A DNA stretch of 64,000 bases, taken from contig CM046838.1 of the NCBI GenBank assembly GCA_025618425.1, positions 45,401,302-45,465,301 of the forward strand, in the 5' to 3' direction. Under the pieces are notes generated by a model, which saw only the letters and a list, made by a program, of their open reading frames with translations, ran no database searches and had not been told where the DNA came from. Below are positions 55,122 to 64,000 of the stretch, piece after piece; the first letter of the stretch is position 1, and each line of letters starts with the position of its first letter. A program made the translations under genes and the position numbers. The stretch is from Heliocidaris tuberculata. Its lineage: Eukaryota; Echinodermata; Echinoidea; Camarodonta; Echinometridae.

Positions 55122-56755
55122 AAAAGAAAAATACACTGCCAATCATTGAAAATTTCCTGGATTAAGAAATTGGTAAATGGCTCAATAGATAGTAATATCC
55201 TCTGTCTTTTACAATCTTTTTTGCCTGGACTTCAAGACTTGAAATTATATATGGGAAATAATTATTTTCGAGAACTGGCAAGTAAAACAGAGAACCTTTT
55301 TTGGAAAGAAATGTTCACGGCTTATAGTACACTCTTATCCATGCACTATGATACCATTTCTTGCCAACCCTTATGGAATAATGATTACATTAAACTAGGT
55401 AATAGCTCAATTTATAACAAAACATTGTGTAAAAAGGGAATCCGTTTTGTCAATGATGTTTTAGAGTCAAATGGTCATTTTCTCTCTCTGAAAGACCTCC
55501 AAGAAAAGTATAATGTTCAAATAAACTTTCTTTTTTATCGTGGATTATGTGATGCAATTAGAGAAGGATACAAATGTACTACTTTTAACAGAATGCAGCA
55601 ACCCTTTTTCCCAGATACAATGGCACTTGTTATGAAACGTATTAAAGGTTGCGCACACATCTATGCAGTTTTATTGAAGAAAAGGAAATTAGAATGCAAA
55701 AGCTTTCTTAAATGGAAATGTATCTTTGATTTGAATGACAAGAACTGGGAAACATATTGTTCTATCGCATTTAATTGTACGATGGATGTGGGATTACGAT
55801 GGTTCCAGTTTAAGATATTGCAACGTATATTATATACGAATGATTTACTGTTTAAAATGAATTTAGTCCCAAGAAAAGAATGTACATTTTGTAATGAACA
55901 GAGTGAAACAGTTATCCATCTGCTATGTGAATGTACACATGTTAAACATATTTGGGATAGGTTGGAACACTGGATATACACTGGAACCGGAAATAGAATG
56001 ATATTCTCACTACAAGATAAATTGTTTGGTTTAAGAGGTTCAAATAATTCTGCATTGAATTGTATACTTATAGTGGTGAGACAGATGGTATATACTTGCA
56101 AAATAAAGAAACAACTGCTCGATTTTGATAATATTAAAGTTTCGCTTATAAATTATTTCAAAAATGAAAAGTACATAGCAGATTCGAATTGTAGAAATGA
56201 TAAATTTGCAAGAAAATGGTTTCAATTCAGAAATTTGTTTACATGACGATACATCTTTAAGGTTTCGAATATCTCATATATACAGTGCCAGTTGGCTTTC
56301 TTTGTGGGCATGTTCGCGTTGTTCGGCCGGAACAATGTGGTTGGTGGACCATTTTATTGTTGTTCTAAGCTGAATAGTGCGAACGGGTGATCGGAGGTGC
56401 CGACTGGCGCTGTATTTTCAAAATAACTAATAGTGGTCAAAAATAAGTAATTGTATACCCCAATATTCAAATGATGATACATGTATGTGTTTGTATTGTT
56501 TCGTGGTTTTTTGTTTTTTTCCCCCATGGATTCCATGAATGCTCTATTGAAAATGGAGTATTCATGGAATTCGTGTGAACCTGACAGTTCAAGAAACATT
56601 TGTATTCTGAATTATTTTGGGTTATTATTGTATTATGTATTTACATTATAAATGTGATTTACCTTGAATATGTTTGTTAATTTGTTGTGACTGAAAATCA
56701 ATAAAATCCCTGTGGAGGGAAAAATACTTGGAAAAAAAAAAAAAAAAGAAAAATA
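55122..56755 (+). mobile_element. L1/Tx1-type LINE insertion with 12-bp duplications
   Basis: The body 55134-56743 ends in a poly-A tail after CAATAAAATCCCTGTGGAGG. It is flanked by AAAAGAAAAATA at 55122-55133 and 56744-56755, a 12-bp target duplication (in A-rich context). The first codons inside belong to the reading frame already, so the copy is 5'-truncated by several kb. Poly-A tail, truncation and duplication length are classic target-primed integration. The roughly 490-bp 3' UTR is unique here. Confidence 0.8.
55134..56246 (+). CDS. L1/Tx1 ORF2 C-terminal domain, open frame
   Basis: An uninterrupted frame of about 370 codons, starting within ORF2. It has LKISWIKKLVNGS, then WNNDYIKLGN, the block FLSLKDLQEKYNVQINFLFY, TMDVGLRWFQFKILQRILYT, and the zinc-binding motif CTFCNEQSETVIHLLCECTH (Cys-x2-Cys, His, Cys), which ends the L1/Tx1 protein. 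The upstream ATG comes from simple-repeat flank and is not meaningful. No catalytic reverse transcriptase motif is included, so it would have no enzyme activity. Lack of stops suggests a young insertion. Confidence 0.75.
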   Translation, partial: HCQSLKISWIKKLVNGSIDSNILCLLQSFLPGLQDLKLYMGNNYFRELASKTENLFWKEMFTAYSTLLSMHYDTISCQPLWNNDYIKLGNSSIYNKTLCKKGIRFVNDVLESNGHFLSLKDLQEKYNVQINFLFYRGLCDAIREGYKCTTFNRMQQPFFPDTMALVMKRIKGCAHIYAVLLKKRKLECKSFLKWKCIFDLNDKNWETYCSIAFNCTMDVGLRWFQFKILQRILYTNDLLFKMNLVPRKECTFCNEQSETVIHLLCECTHVKHIWDRLEHWIYTGTGNRMIFSLQDKLFGLRGSNNSALNCILIVVRQMVYTCKIKKQLLDFDNIKVSLINYFKNEKYIADSNCRNDKFARKWFQFRNLFT

Positions 56756-57067
56756 TAGATAATGATGGTTATACGATTATGATAATAATAATGATGATAT
56801 TAATTATTAATGATGATTATCAATTATCTAGTAACATATATGTTTTCATTTCTTTCGTGAAAAGTGGGGGGGGGATGATTGTACAGGCCACCCCCCCCCC
56901 TCCTCGAAAAGTGGGGGGATATATCCCCCCCCCCCATCCCCCCCCCCCCCGGGATTTACGCCAGTGATGTTTACAATTGTTAAGCCTATAAAATGCAGCC
57001 GCAGCGACGATGAAGACGTTGCTCTGGCGACCACCATTGCAGTAAATAGAGACGGCACTGGCGACGA
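56756..57067. other. Short intergenic stretch with hAT-like right end
   Basis: AT-rich simple sequence to 56860, then G and C runs. The segment 56878-56965 (TACAGGCCACCCC, GATATATCCCCCCC, GGGATTTACGCCAGTG) parallels the right end of the hAT-like element at 32595-32666. It is a solo right end with no left partner. Confidence 0.55.
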
Positions 57068-57433
57068 CTAGAGTACCTTAATAGAGAGTAGCGACATGGA
57101 CGTCTGACTTATCTGGAAACAAAATGGCGTTCGAATTCTTTCTATTGAGAACACCCAGGTGCTCATCGGAATTGAATAGAAATGTTGCATAGCAGTGGAA
57201 AAAAATGGCGTTCAAATCATGAGTTGTCACTACTCTAGCGACGACTAGATTACCTTTATATAGAGAGTAGCGACATGGACGTCTGACTTATCTGGAAACA
57301 AAATGGCGTTCGAATTCTTTCTATTGAGAACACCCATGTGCTCATCGGAATTGAATAGAAATGTAGCATAGCAGTGGAAACAAAATGGCGTTCAAATCAT
57401 GAGTTGTCGCTACTCTCTAATAGAGGTACTCTA
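57068..57433. repeat. Tandem dimer of an inverted-repeat element
   Basis: Two direct copies of about 180 bp (57068-57237 and 57238-57433) are nearly identical over GTAGCGACATGGACGTCTGA and the following 150 bp. Each copy begins CTAGAGTACC or CTAGATTACC then TAGAGAGTAGCGAC and ends in the inverse (GTCGCTACTCTCTA...GGTACTCTAG at the far end). The dimer shares one internal terminus, as if two MITEs were joined end to end. Non-coding. Confidence 0.8.
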
Positions 57434-57444
57434 GTGTCGACCTT

Positions 57445-58720
57445 TCTACAGTAAAATGCCCTTTTCTCTCTGATAAGTGCCCTCTTTACTATTCTAAGTG
57501 CCCCTTTTCCTTTACTAATAAGTGCCCTTTTCCCTTCTAATAAGTGCCCTTTTTCTCCTTCTGATAAGTGCCCCTTTTCACATCTGATAAATGGCTCCTA
57601 ATCTCTTATAAGTGCCCTTTTCTCTTTCTGATAAATGCAATTTTAGTGCGGATAGTGCCTTTTTTTCTTCTTATAAGTGCCCTTTTCTCCTAATAAGTGC
57701 CCCTTTTCAAATATAATGATTGTCAACCTTTCTCCCTAATATGTCCCCTTTTCTGCTTTGATAAGTGCATTCTTAATTCTTATATAGGTGCCCCCTTTCC
57801 CTTCTAATAAGTACCTATTTCCCCCTTCTGATAAGTGCCCATTTTCAAATCTAATAAGTGCCCCCTCTTTACTTCTGATAAGTGCCCTTTTCCTAACTAA
57901 TATGAGCCCTTTCCCTCTTCTCGTTAATGCCCCTTTTCATCTCTTATAAGAGTCTCTTGTGACCTGTGATAAGCGCATTTTCCTCTTCTGATAAGTGCCC
58001 CATTTTACTTATATTTTCCCCACTGTTTCTTTAAAAAAGAGGCATAATTATCTAGCTTCAAAGAATCGGTGCGGCTTTATGTAGTAAAAGGTATACTACA
58101 ACTACAATGTTAGGCAGTGGAGCTGGAGGCAAGAGGGGCACCGGGGGCAATGCCCCTCACTCGAATGTGCCCATAACTTACACCAAGTATAGGGGCAATA
58201 TTTTCTGAAAATTTTCCCCAAACTCACTCGCTACGCCCGCTCGCTCTTGTAGTTTAATTTAATGAAATCAAGCAGATTGCATAAAGTATGATGATATCCA
58301 TGTAATCATGGTAATCCTAAAGAAAAACGACAGGGTTAATGTACGAATTAAAAGATCATTGGGCATTCCCCCAAAATTAATTTGCTGTTGTCATTTTCAT
58401 TATATGGCTGTAAGTAATGCACAACCCAAGGACTTTAGCATTAGAAAAAAGTCTGAAATTGTTTGTTCGCTCGCTTCGCTCGCTCGCACATGAATCATAA
58501 GACCATTACACACAACTGCTAATTGGGGAATCTGAAGCAGTGTCCAGAGCCACAATAAAAAGGAAGAAGATTAAGTTGATTACGTATTAATTGACAGTAG
58601 TGTAATACCAATGTCACAAAATTTTTTTTTGCTTTATGTTCACCCTGTGTAAGTGCCCCTTTTTTCTCCAAAAGTGCCCTTTTTGGTTGGTGCCTCCCCC
58701 CCATAAGCTGCAGAGTAAAT
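57445..58720. repeat. AAGTGCCCCTTT minisatellite plus body, copy 4
   Basis: The left 570 bp (57445-58020) is a diverged array of about 25 units of 20-25 bp around TGATAAGTGCCCCTTTTC. The following 700 bp aligns with 22950-23520: GTGCGGCTTTATGTAG, CTAAAGAAAAACGACAGGGT and ACACACAACTGCTAATTG occur in the same order. The right end near 58640-58700 returns to GTGCCCCTTTT and a C run. It is a second, longer copy of the family at 22636-23546 whose termini are no longer clear. Confidence 0.75.
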
Positions 58721-59607
58721 GAGATCCATCGGGTCATGATGAGGGCGGCTACAATGTGATGGCTAATCTGAAGCACACAAACCCATCACTTAGGGATGTA
58801 CTACACTATTTATCCATATAACAAATCACTGACGTAACAGTTAGTAAACTAACATTTTCATTAAAAAACATAATCCCTACTGAATTATTAAACGTAACCT
58901 CTGATTCTCGGAAAGACAACTTCATCAAGAAATAATCTATCAAAATGAGTCATTACAAAACCCCTATATCATTTAAATATGCGAATTATGCTAATTTTCC
59001 TGCTTGAAGCCCAACCAGTACCTATACTTTGTAATTTCTATTGGTTGCCGTTTTAACCGATGTGCTGTCACAAATATTCATGCTCGGTTCGTTAGAGTAT
59101 TAACCACTCTTTTTCAAGAGTGATGCCTGTAGTTTTGTTCACAACAAAGAAATGACATTGACAATGAATTTAAAGCGGCTTGTCATTGGTTGACCTGCGT
59201 CACTCGTTGCTCACGAGTGAAAATACTTCAGTCTGCACACGATATTGAGCGGAACGCAGGCTCTCTCTGTCAGTGAGACGGCTAATGAAGGAATATCGGC
59301 ATGCTCACTCAAAAGGGAGTGCTTTACCACTCAATTTGGAGTAAAAGTTCCTTCCCTCTTAATGTCGAGTGTCAAATTCACTCCTTTACATTTAGAGAGT
59401 ACCCTCTGTGAAAGTGAAAATGAGTTGAGTAATAAAAGATATCAATTGCCCATCACTCATTCATGTTAAAAAGTTGCTTCGTTTAGGGCCTTCTTTAACT
59501 TTGGGTTTTTCATCATTGTCTGTTGGCTTACTGTTCTGGGTTGTTTTTTGCAGAGGGGTTTTCCCTTGTTGGATGTAATCCGACTGAGGGATGGGGTTTT
59601 CAGGATT
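58721..59607. other. Intergenic DNA, no gene seen
   Basis: No supported exon. Around 59300-59430 there are several CACTC/GAGTG words in both orientations. Confidence 0.45.
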
Positions 59608-59848
59608 AATAATAATAATAATAATAATAAATGTAACTTATATAGCGCCAAATCCACTCTGTGGAGTGCTCAAGGCGCATGTAGAAATTAATTAAGAATT
59701 AAACAGAAATGTTTTTACCTGATTTTAAAAAGAATCAGATGTTATACACTTTCTGATGTCTTCAGGAAGGCTATTCCATAATTTAGGACACGCGTGGGCA
59801 AATGATCTCCCCCCCCCCCCCCAAGGTTTTGCGACTTTAGGGATTCAA

Positions 59849-62800
59849 TTCAATTCAATTCAAGTTTATTCGTCCATCAATAATATCACGGAGATTTAGC
59901 ATTGGATTTTTACATAATATGATCGTATATAAAAACATGAAAGAACATGAAACATGAAATTATACATCATAAATAATGCATGCAAAATCAGTGAAAATTT
60001 ATATAAAGCATAACATGACATCCACACAATAGGCGTATTACACCACATAAGTAAAAAGACCGTAGTTTTCCAGACTAACTCATCAGTGCATATCATTAGC
60101 ATTAGCAGACCCATAGTGCACACATTTGCGCATTTGTTCTCTCTGATAGAGTTACGCCCCCTATGGTCGCATCCCGTCCCCCTAAAATACCCCTGAAGTC
60201 CCCCCCCCCCCCCCCCCCCCCCCCGAGCAGCGTACACATCCAAACCAGTGCACGTACGTAGACGGGCTGCGTCCTCCTCAACATCCCACACAGCTGGGGC
60301 GGGGGAGACAGAGAGAGAGGTGGAAGAGAAGGAGACAGAAAGTAGAGAAGAGAGAAGAGAGAGGGAGAGAGAGAGAGAAAAAAAAAAGCTGCAGGAAGAG
60401 GTAGACATGGTAAAGTGAATAGAAAAGAGGGAGAGAGAACTCGCGAGATGCTTAGGACGGGAGGCAGGAACGTAAAAAAAAAAAAAAAAAAAAAAAAAGC
60501 ATCACAAAAGTCATTGCACAAGAACAATAACAATGATATCATGAATGTTTGTACATATATGACCCTCATACTAGCTTAAGACGTAGAGCGCATTTACTGT
60601 TATGGAAGAAAATAATGTTCATACAGACTAACATGTAAAACTACACAGGAAATCACCAATTAGTTTTGCATTACAAATATACAAATGTCAGCCTAAAAAG
60701 GAGATAAGACAGTCAGATTGAGAGGGAAGGGAGAAGGAAGAAAAGGAGAAGAAGAAAAGAGAAGAAGAAGAAAGGGAGAGATGAAAGAGGAGAGGGAGAG
60801 ATGAAATTTCACACCTATGATAAGCATCGGGGAAAAAAAATATATTCAGAGAAATTGCACATAGTATACACTTTGTATACTATGTGCAATTTTCATACTT
60901 TCATACATAATGATAAAGGTGTAAACTATGCAAGTTTAATAGACAATTTACATTTGATATAGTCACTCTTTTCAAATGGGAATTCATATAATTTTACACG
61001 GTAGTCAAAGAGGTTTGTCATTCCAACTTGCATCATTATACTTAACTAGTTTGGTAGCGATGAGTATTTCACTGAAAGACCCTGAATAAAAGAGATGGGT
61101 ATTGCACAAAGTAGGACAGGTTATCAGTCATTCATGCATACCAGAAGATACAACTGACCCGTAGTGCCTTCTTGTGCATACTGACAGAAGTTAAAAAGTT
61201 TCCATGTTGAACACGTTTACATCCAATTTGCCTAGATATAGAAGATATAGATTGGCAGAGGAAATGTAAAAATAGAGAGAAGAGAGGAGAACATAAAAGC
61301 ATGATGTATGAGGACAGTCATAAGAACATCATTGACGGGTGTTTGAGAGCTGAACCCCAGATCCCAATACTATTTTTAATTCCGAAATTGCATTCAGATC
61401 GGAAGCCCAACTCTCAAACATAATTATATGTATGACCAATACAGATGAACTTTATTGGAAGCATTTACCGGGTATTGTTAAATGCTCTTATGGCAAATGG
61501 AATGAAAGAGTTCAGATAGCGATTTGTCCTGCATTTTGCAGACTGGAGTCGTTTACCCGATCTCAACCAGCAGAAACATGGATGAAGGGGGTGTTGGGGA
61601 TCATTCATGATATTCTCGACTTTCTTAAGAATACGGACAGAGCAGATATCATCTAGACTGAAATTTTCCCCAACTATTATACCTGCTTGGTTCAGCAACC
61701 TTTGAATTTTCGTTTGGTCACTCTTCCTTAAACTACAATACCAATAGAGGCAACCATAAAAGATGGAACTAACTCTCGACAACGGCGGTGTAAAAGAGTT
61801 TGAGAATAGGCTTGTCAACTCGGAAGGATTTGAGTTTCCTCAGAGAGTGAAGCCTTCCGTGACCTTTTGCTAATACATGTTTGCTCTGTTCTTTCCAGTT
61901 TAGTTTCTCATCAATACTACGCCCAGATATTTATATTTTGGAACAATTTCAATGACTGAGTTCTGAATGATAACTGGTCTTATAGCAATATTCTGGCTTT
62001 TCCTATAATCAAATACAACTTGCTTTGTTTTCCTTTCATTGAGTTTAAGATAGTTACAATCACACCACTGTACAAAAGAGTCCAATGTCATTCTGTAGTC
62101 TGTCTCGTCATTCTTCGTGATCAGACCAATGATTACCGTGTCATTGGCGTATTTAAGAATGCTCGTGTTTACGCGATCAGCTTGACAATAATTCGTATAC
62201 AGTATAAAAAGGATGGGAGACAGGACACAGCCCTGAGGAGACCCGGTGCTCGTTGACATCGGTCGCGAAAGAACACCACTAACTGCCACCTATTGAGTTC
62301 TGTTGTCGAGGAAATCGCCAATCCAGTGTACAAGGGTGGGGTCGACTCGCAGATCCCTAAGCTTTTCGATCAGCTTCGCTGCTACCATGGTATTGAATGC
62401 CGATGCAAAATCAACAAATGTAGCACGAGCGTATGAATCGCGGTTGTCTGTATGATGTTGAATACAATGAACAAGTGATAACACCGCATCATCTACTGAT
62501 TTATTCTTTTGGTATGCAAACTGAAATATATCCACCTGCTGCACCAAAGGATCGAGGAGACGCTTTGACACAATTCGCTCAAAGCACTTCATGACTTGTG
62601 ATGTCAAAGCGATCGGACGGTAGTCGTTCGGTTCCTTGGGTCGCGATTTCTTAGCAACGGGAACAATGACGGCAGACTTCCAACACAGTACATAGGAATG
62701 GTGTGTGTCTTCAGTGATTTTTGGAAAATGCAGCATATGGAATTGCCAACTGATGAGCACATTTTTTGAGAATTTTCCCCATGATGTGGTCTGGTCCGCT

Positions 62801-63257
62801 AGCTTTTCGTGGATTCACCCGCTTAAACTGCCTCGCTACTTCCCAAGTTTCGATAAGGTCGTTGCATTGTACAAAGTCATCAAACAATAGTTGATCAGGA
62901 TTTATGGGATCCTCACAATTTTCCCTTTCAAATCGACAGAAGAATTCTCGGCATTCTTGCTTAGCGTTCTTAATTTCTTTCTTTACTTCCTTTACACTCT
63001 CAATTATCGAGGCTCGATCGTTGGCAGAGAAGGCAACGATTTTTTGCTTCATTGCATCCTTAACCTTTTTCGTGATCCAAGGTTTTTGGTTGGGATATAT
63101 TTTCACTGACTTTGTTTGGACACATGTATCTATGCAGAACCGTATGTAATCATTTATCCTTTCCGTTTCAACATCAATGTCTTCATCACTGAAAATATCC
63201 CAGTTCGTGTTTTCGAAGCAAGATTGCAATCTTTCAATCGCAGATTTATCCCACACT
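59849..63257 (-). mobile_element. L2-like LINE inserted into the older LINE (-)
   Basis: The 3' end is at 59849 with an (AATTG)n tail. The coding part on the minus strand runs 63256 to 61465. It starts in the linker between endonuclease and reverse transcriptase (KPWITKKVKDAMKQK), then gives VNPRKASGPDHIMGKILK, PNDYRPIALTSQVMKCFERI, VDFASAFNTM (motif A), then after a stop GSPQGCVLSPILFILY (motif B), YANDTVIIGL (motif C with the first Asp of YADD changed to Asn), and KYKYLGVVL, ending DPQHPLHPCFCWLRSGKR. One or two frame breaks and the YAND change make it inactive. The 3' UTR of about 1.6 kb contains a C run (60200-60223) and a (GA)n tract. Confidence 0.85.
60852..60892. repeat. Perfect 19-bp-arm hairpin in the LINE 3' UTR
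   Basis: AAATTGCACATAGTATACA (60852-60870), loop CTT, then the exact reverse complement TGTATACTATGTGCAATTT (60874-60892). Confidence 0.9.
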
Positions 63258-63615
63258 TTCCCAAGAGAACTGGAAGTGGATGAGCGTAAAGATCTCGCGG
63301 GGGTGTAATTTTAAATTAAAGAGGTATTGTATTTGGGAGCAGAACCGTGAACGCAGTGAAAAGTGAGCAACAAAATTTTTAAAATAATGCGATGTTTGAC
63401 AGGGAGCCAGTGCAGCGACTGCAAAACAGGGGAGATATGGGTACGCTTGGTGGACAGAATGACAATGCGAGCGGCAGCATTTTGAAGCTTCTGGAGCTTG
63501 GACAACAGATTTTCGGGTAAATTGAACAGAAGGGCATTGCCAAAGTCGAAATGGGGGGAAATTAAGGCGTGAACTATCTTTTCAGTGGCAGACTTGGACA
63601 AATATTTCCGAATAA

Positions 63616-64000
63616 AGACCTCACTGGCCGGGGAGGAATGGGAAAGGGTCATTATTGTCATTCTTAGTGGGTTGAGAATTTTCGGGGTTAGTTTCCGGCT
63701 TGTTTCATGGTCTTTCTTGTTTGGACAGTACTTTTGCTGCTTGTGCGAATGTCAATTTATTTGTAATCTTTAGATTAGAACTTGGACCCTTTTTTGCCTT
63801 TTTTATTTATTCATTATTTATTCGTGTTTTATTTATGAAAAATAAAAATAGTGGATGGTAATCCAATTCAGTTATGTAACTGCTTTACAACGGAGCCCTC
63901 CACAAAATTATAATATAAACAAAAAATCAAACATGGAATCATTACATTCATAGGATACCGTGGAGCGCAAACCAACAGCGCACTCTGGCCTGATGTCCAT
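63616..64000. other. Window end, no gene seen
   Basis: AT-rich sequence after the 5' truncation point of the older LINE. No exon or repeat recognised. Confidence 0.45.

Larger units (their letters stand above)
59608..63615 (-). mobile_element. CR1/L2-group LINE 3' end (-), split by a second LINE
   Basis: The left piece (59608-59848) and right piece (63258-63615) are homologous to contiguous parts of the LINE at 25717-26330. The left piece has the (TTA)n tail, the GAGTGCTCAAGGCGCATGTA signature and the FNS-type C-terminus region. The right piece encodes FIRKYLSKSATEKIVHALIS through SLHWLPVKHRI (63600-63311). Between the pieces sits a 3.4-kb LINE. Comparison with the uninterrupted copy places the break at GCGACTTTAGG|..|CAAGAGAACTGG. 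Confidence 0.8.

Noticed and set aside
54750..55146. Open frames rich in Asn, Arg, Lys or Phe/Tyr
   Set aside because: They read (GAA)n, (ATA)n and (ATG)n simple repeats in several frames and have no domain.

Overview
The window reads as nuclear DNA of a marine invertebrate, most likely an echinoderm and probably a sea urchin. Three things point there: a histone-type transcription unit with the CCAAT / TATAAATA / TCATTCG promoter layout and a 3' stem-loop followed by CAAGAAAGA, as described for sea urchin histone genes; short genes split by consensus GT-AG introns; and a very high load of TA, TTAA and 8-bp target-duplication DNA elements plus truncated non-LTR retrotransposons. Runs of G and C, TACATG tracts and microsatellites are everywhere. 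There are no operons, and most open frames are chance products of low-complexity DNA. The species call is an inference.

Host genes are sparse. (1) Minus strand, 18651-18259: a first exon encoding a signal peptide plus about 100 residues, ending in a phase-0 splice donor. (2) 33468-34064, plus: a compact intronless histone-type unit whose 64-codon frame copies the histone H3 N-terminal tail (K4, K9, S10, K14 and K18 kept) but has no histone fold. (3) 38122-48866, plus: three phase-compatible exons of a secreted C-type lectin, with introns of 3.6 and 6.8 kb filled with repeats; the last exon or exons are not found.

The rest is a record of transposition. 1-17 kb: a 500-bp foldback element (1788-2287), a TA-flanked palindromic element (5391-5970), two related TTAA elements sharing one target site (8796-9667), several short inverted-repeat elements, and a Tc1-like element with IR/DR ends (14037-15028). 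19146-24729: a 5.6-kb element with 6-bp target duplications and terminal inverted repeats containing arrays of the palindrome TACGTACGTACGTA. It carries the N-terminus of an integrase-like (IS3EU-type) transposase that is broken by a nested hAT-like element. 25.7-41 kb: retrotransposon pieces, four hAT-like short elements, the histone-like unit and a 1-kb foldback element. 42-56.7 kb: paired inverted-repeat elements, a LINE inside a LINE, a 2.5-kb LINE copy, a 1.8-kb foldback element whose left arm holds a LINE 3' end, and an L1/Tx1-type insertion with a 12-bp duplication. 57-64 kb: a tandem dimer of an inverted-repeat element, a long AAGTGCCCC-type minisatellite, and a second LINE-in-LINE nest.

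The genes share no visible pathway. The best candidates for something undescribed are the H3-tail-only gene with intact histone processing signals and the ACGTACGT-array element.
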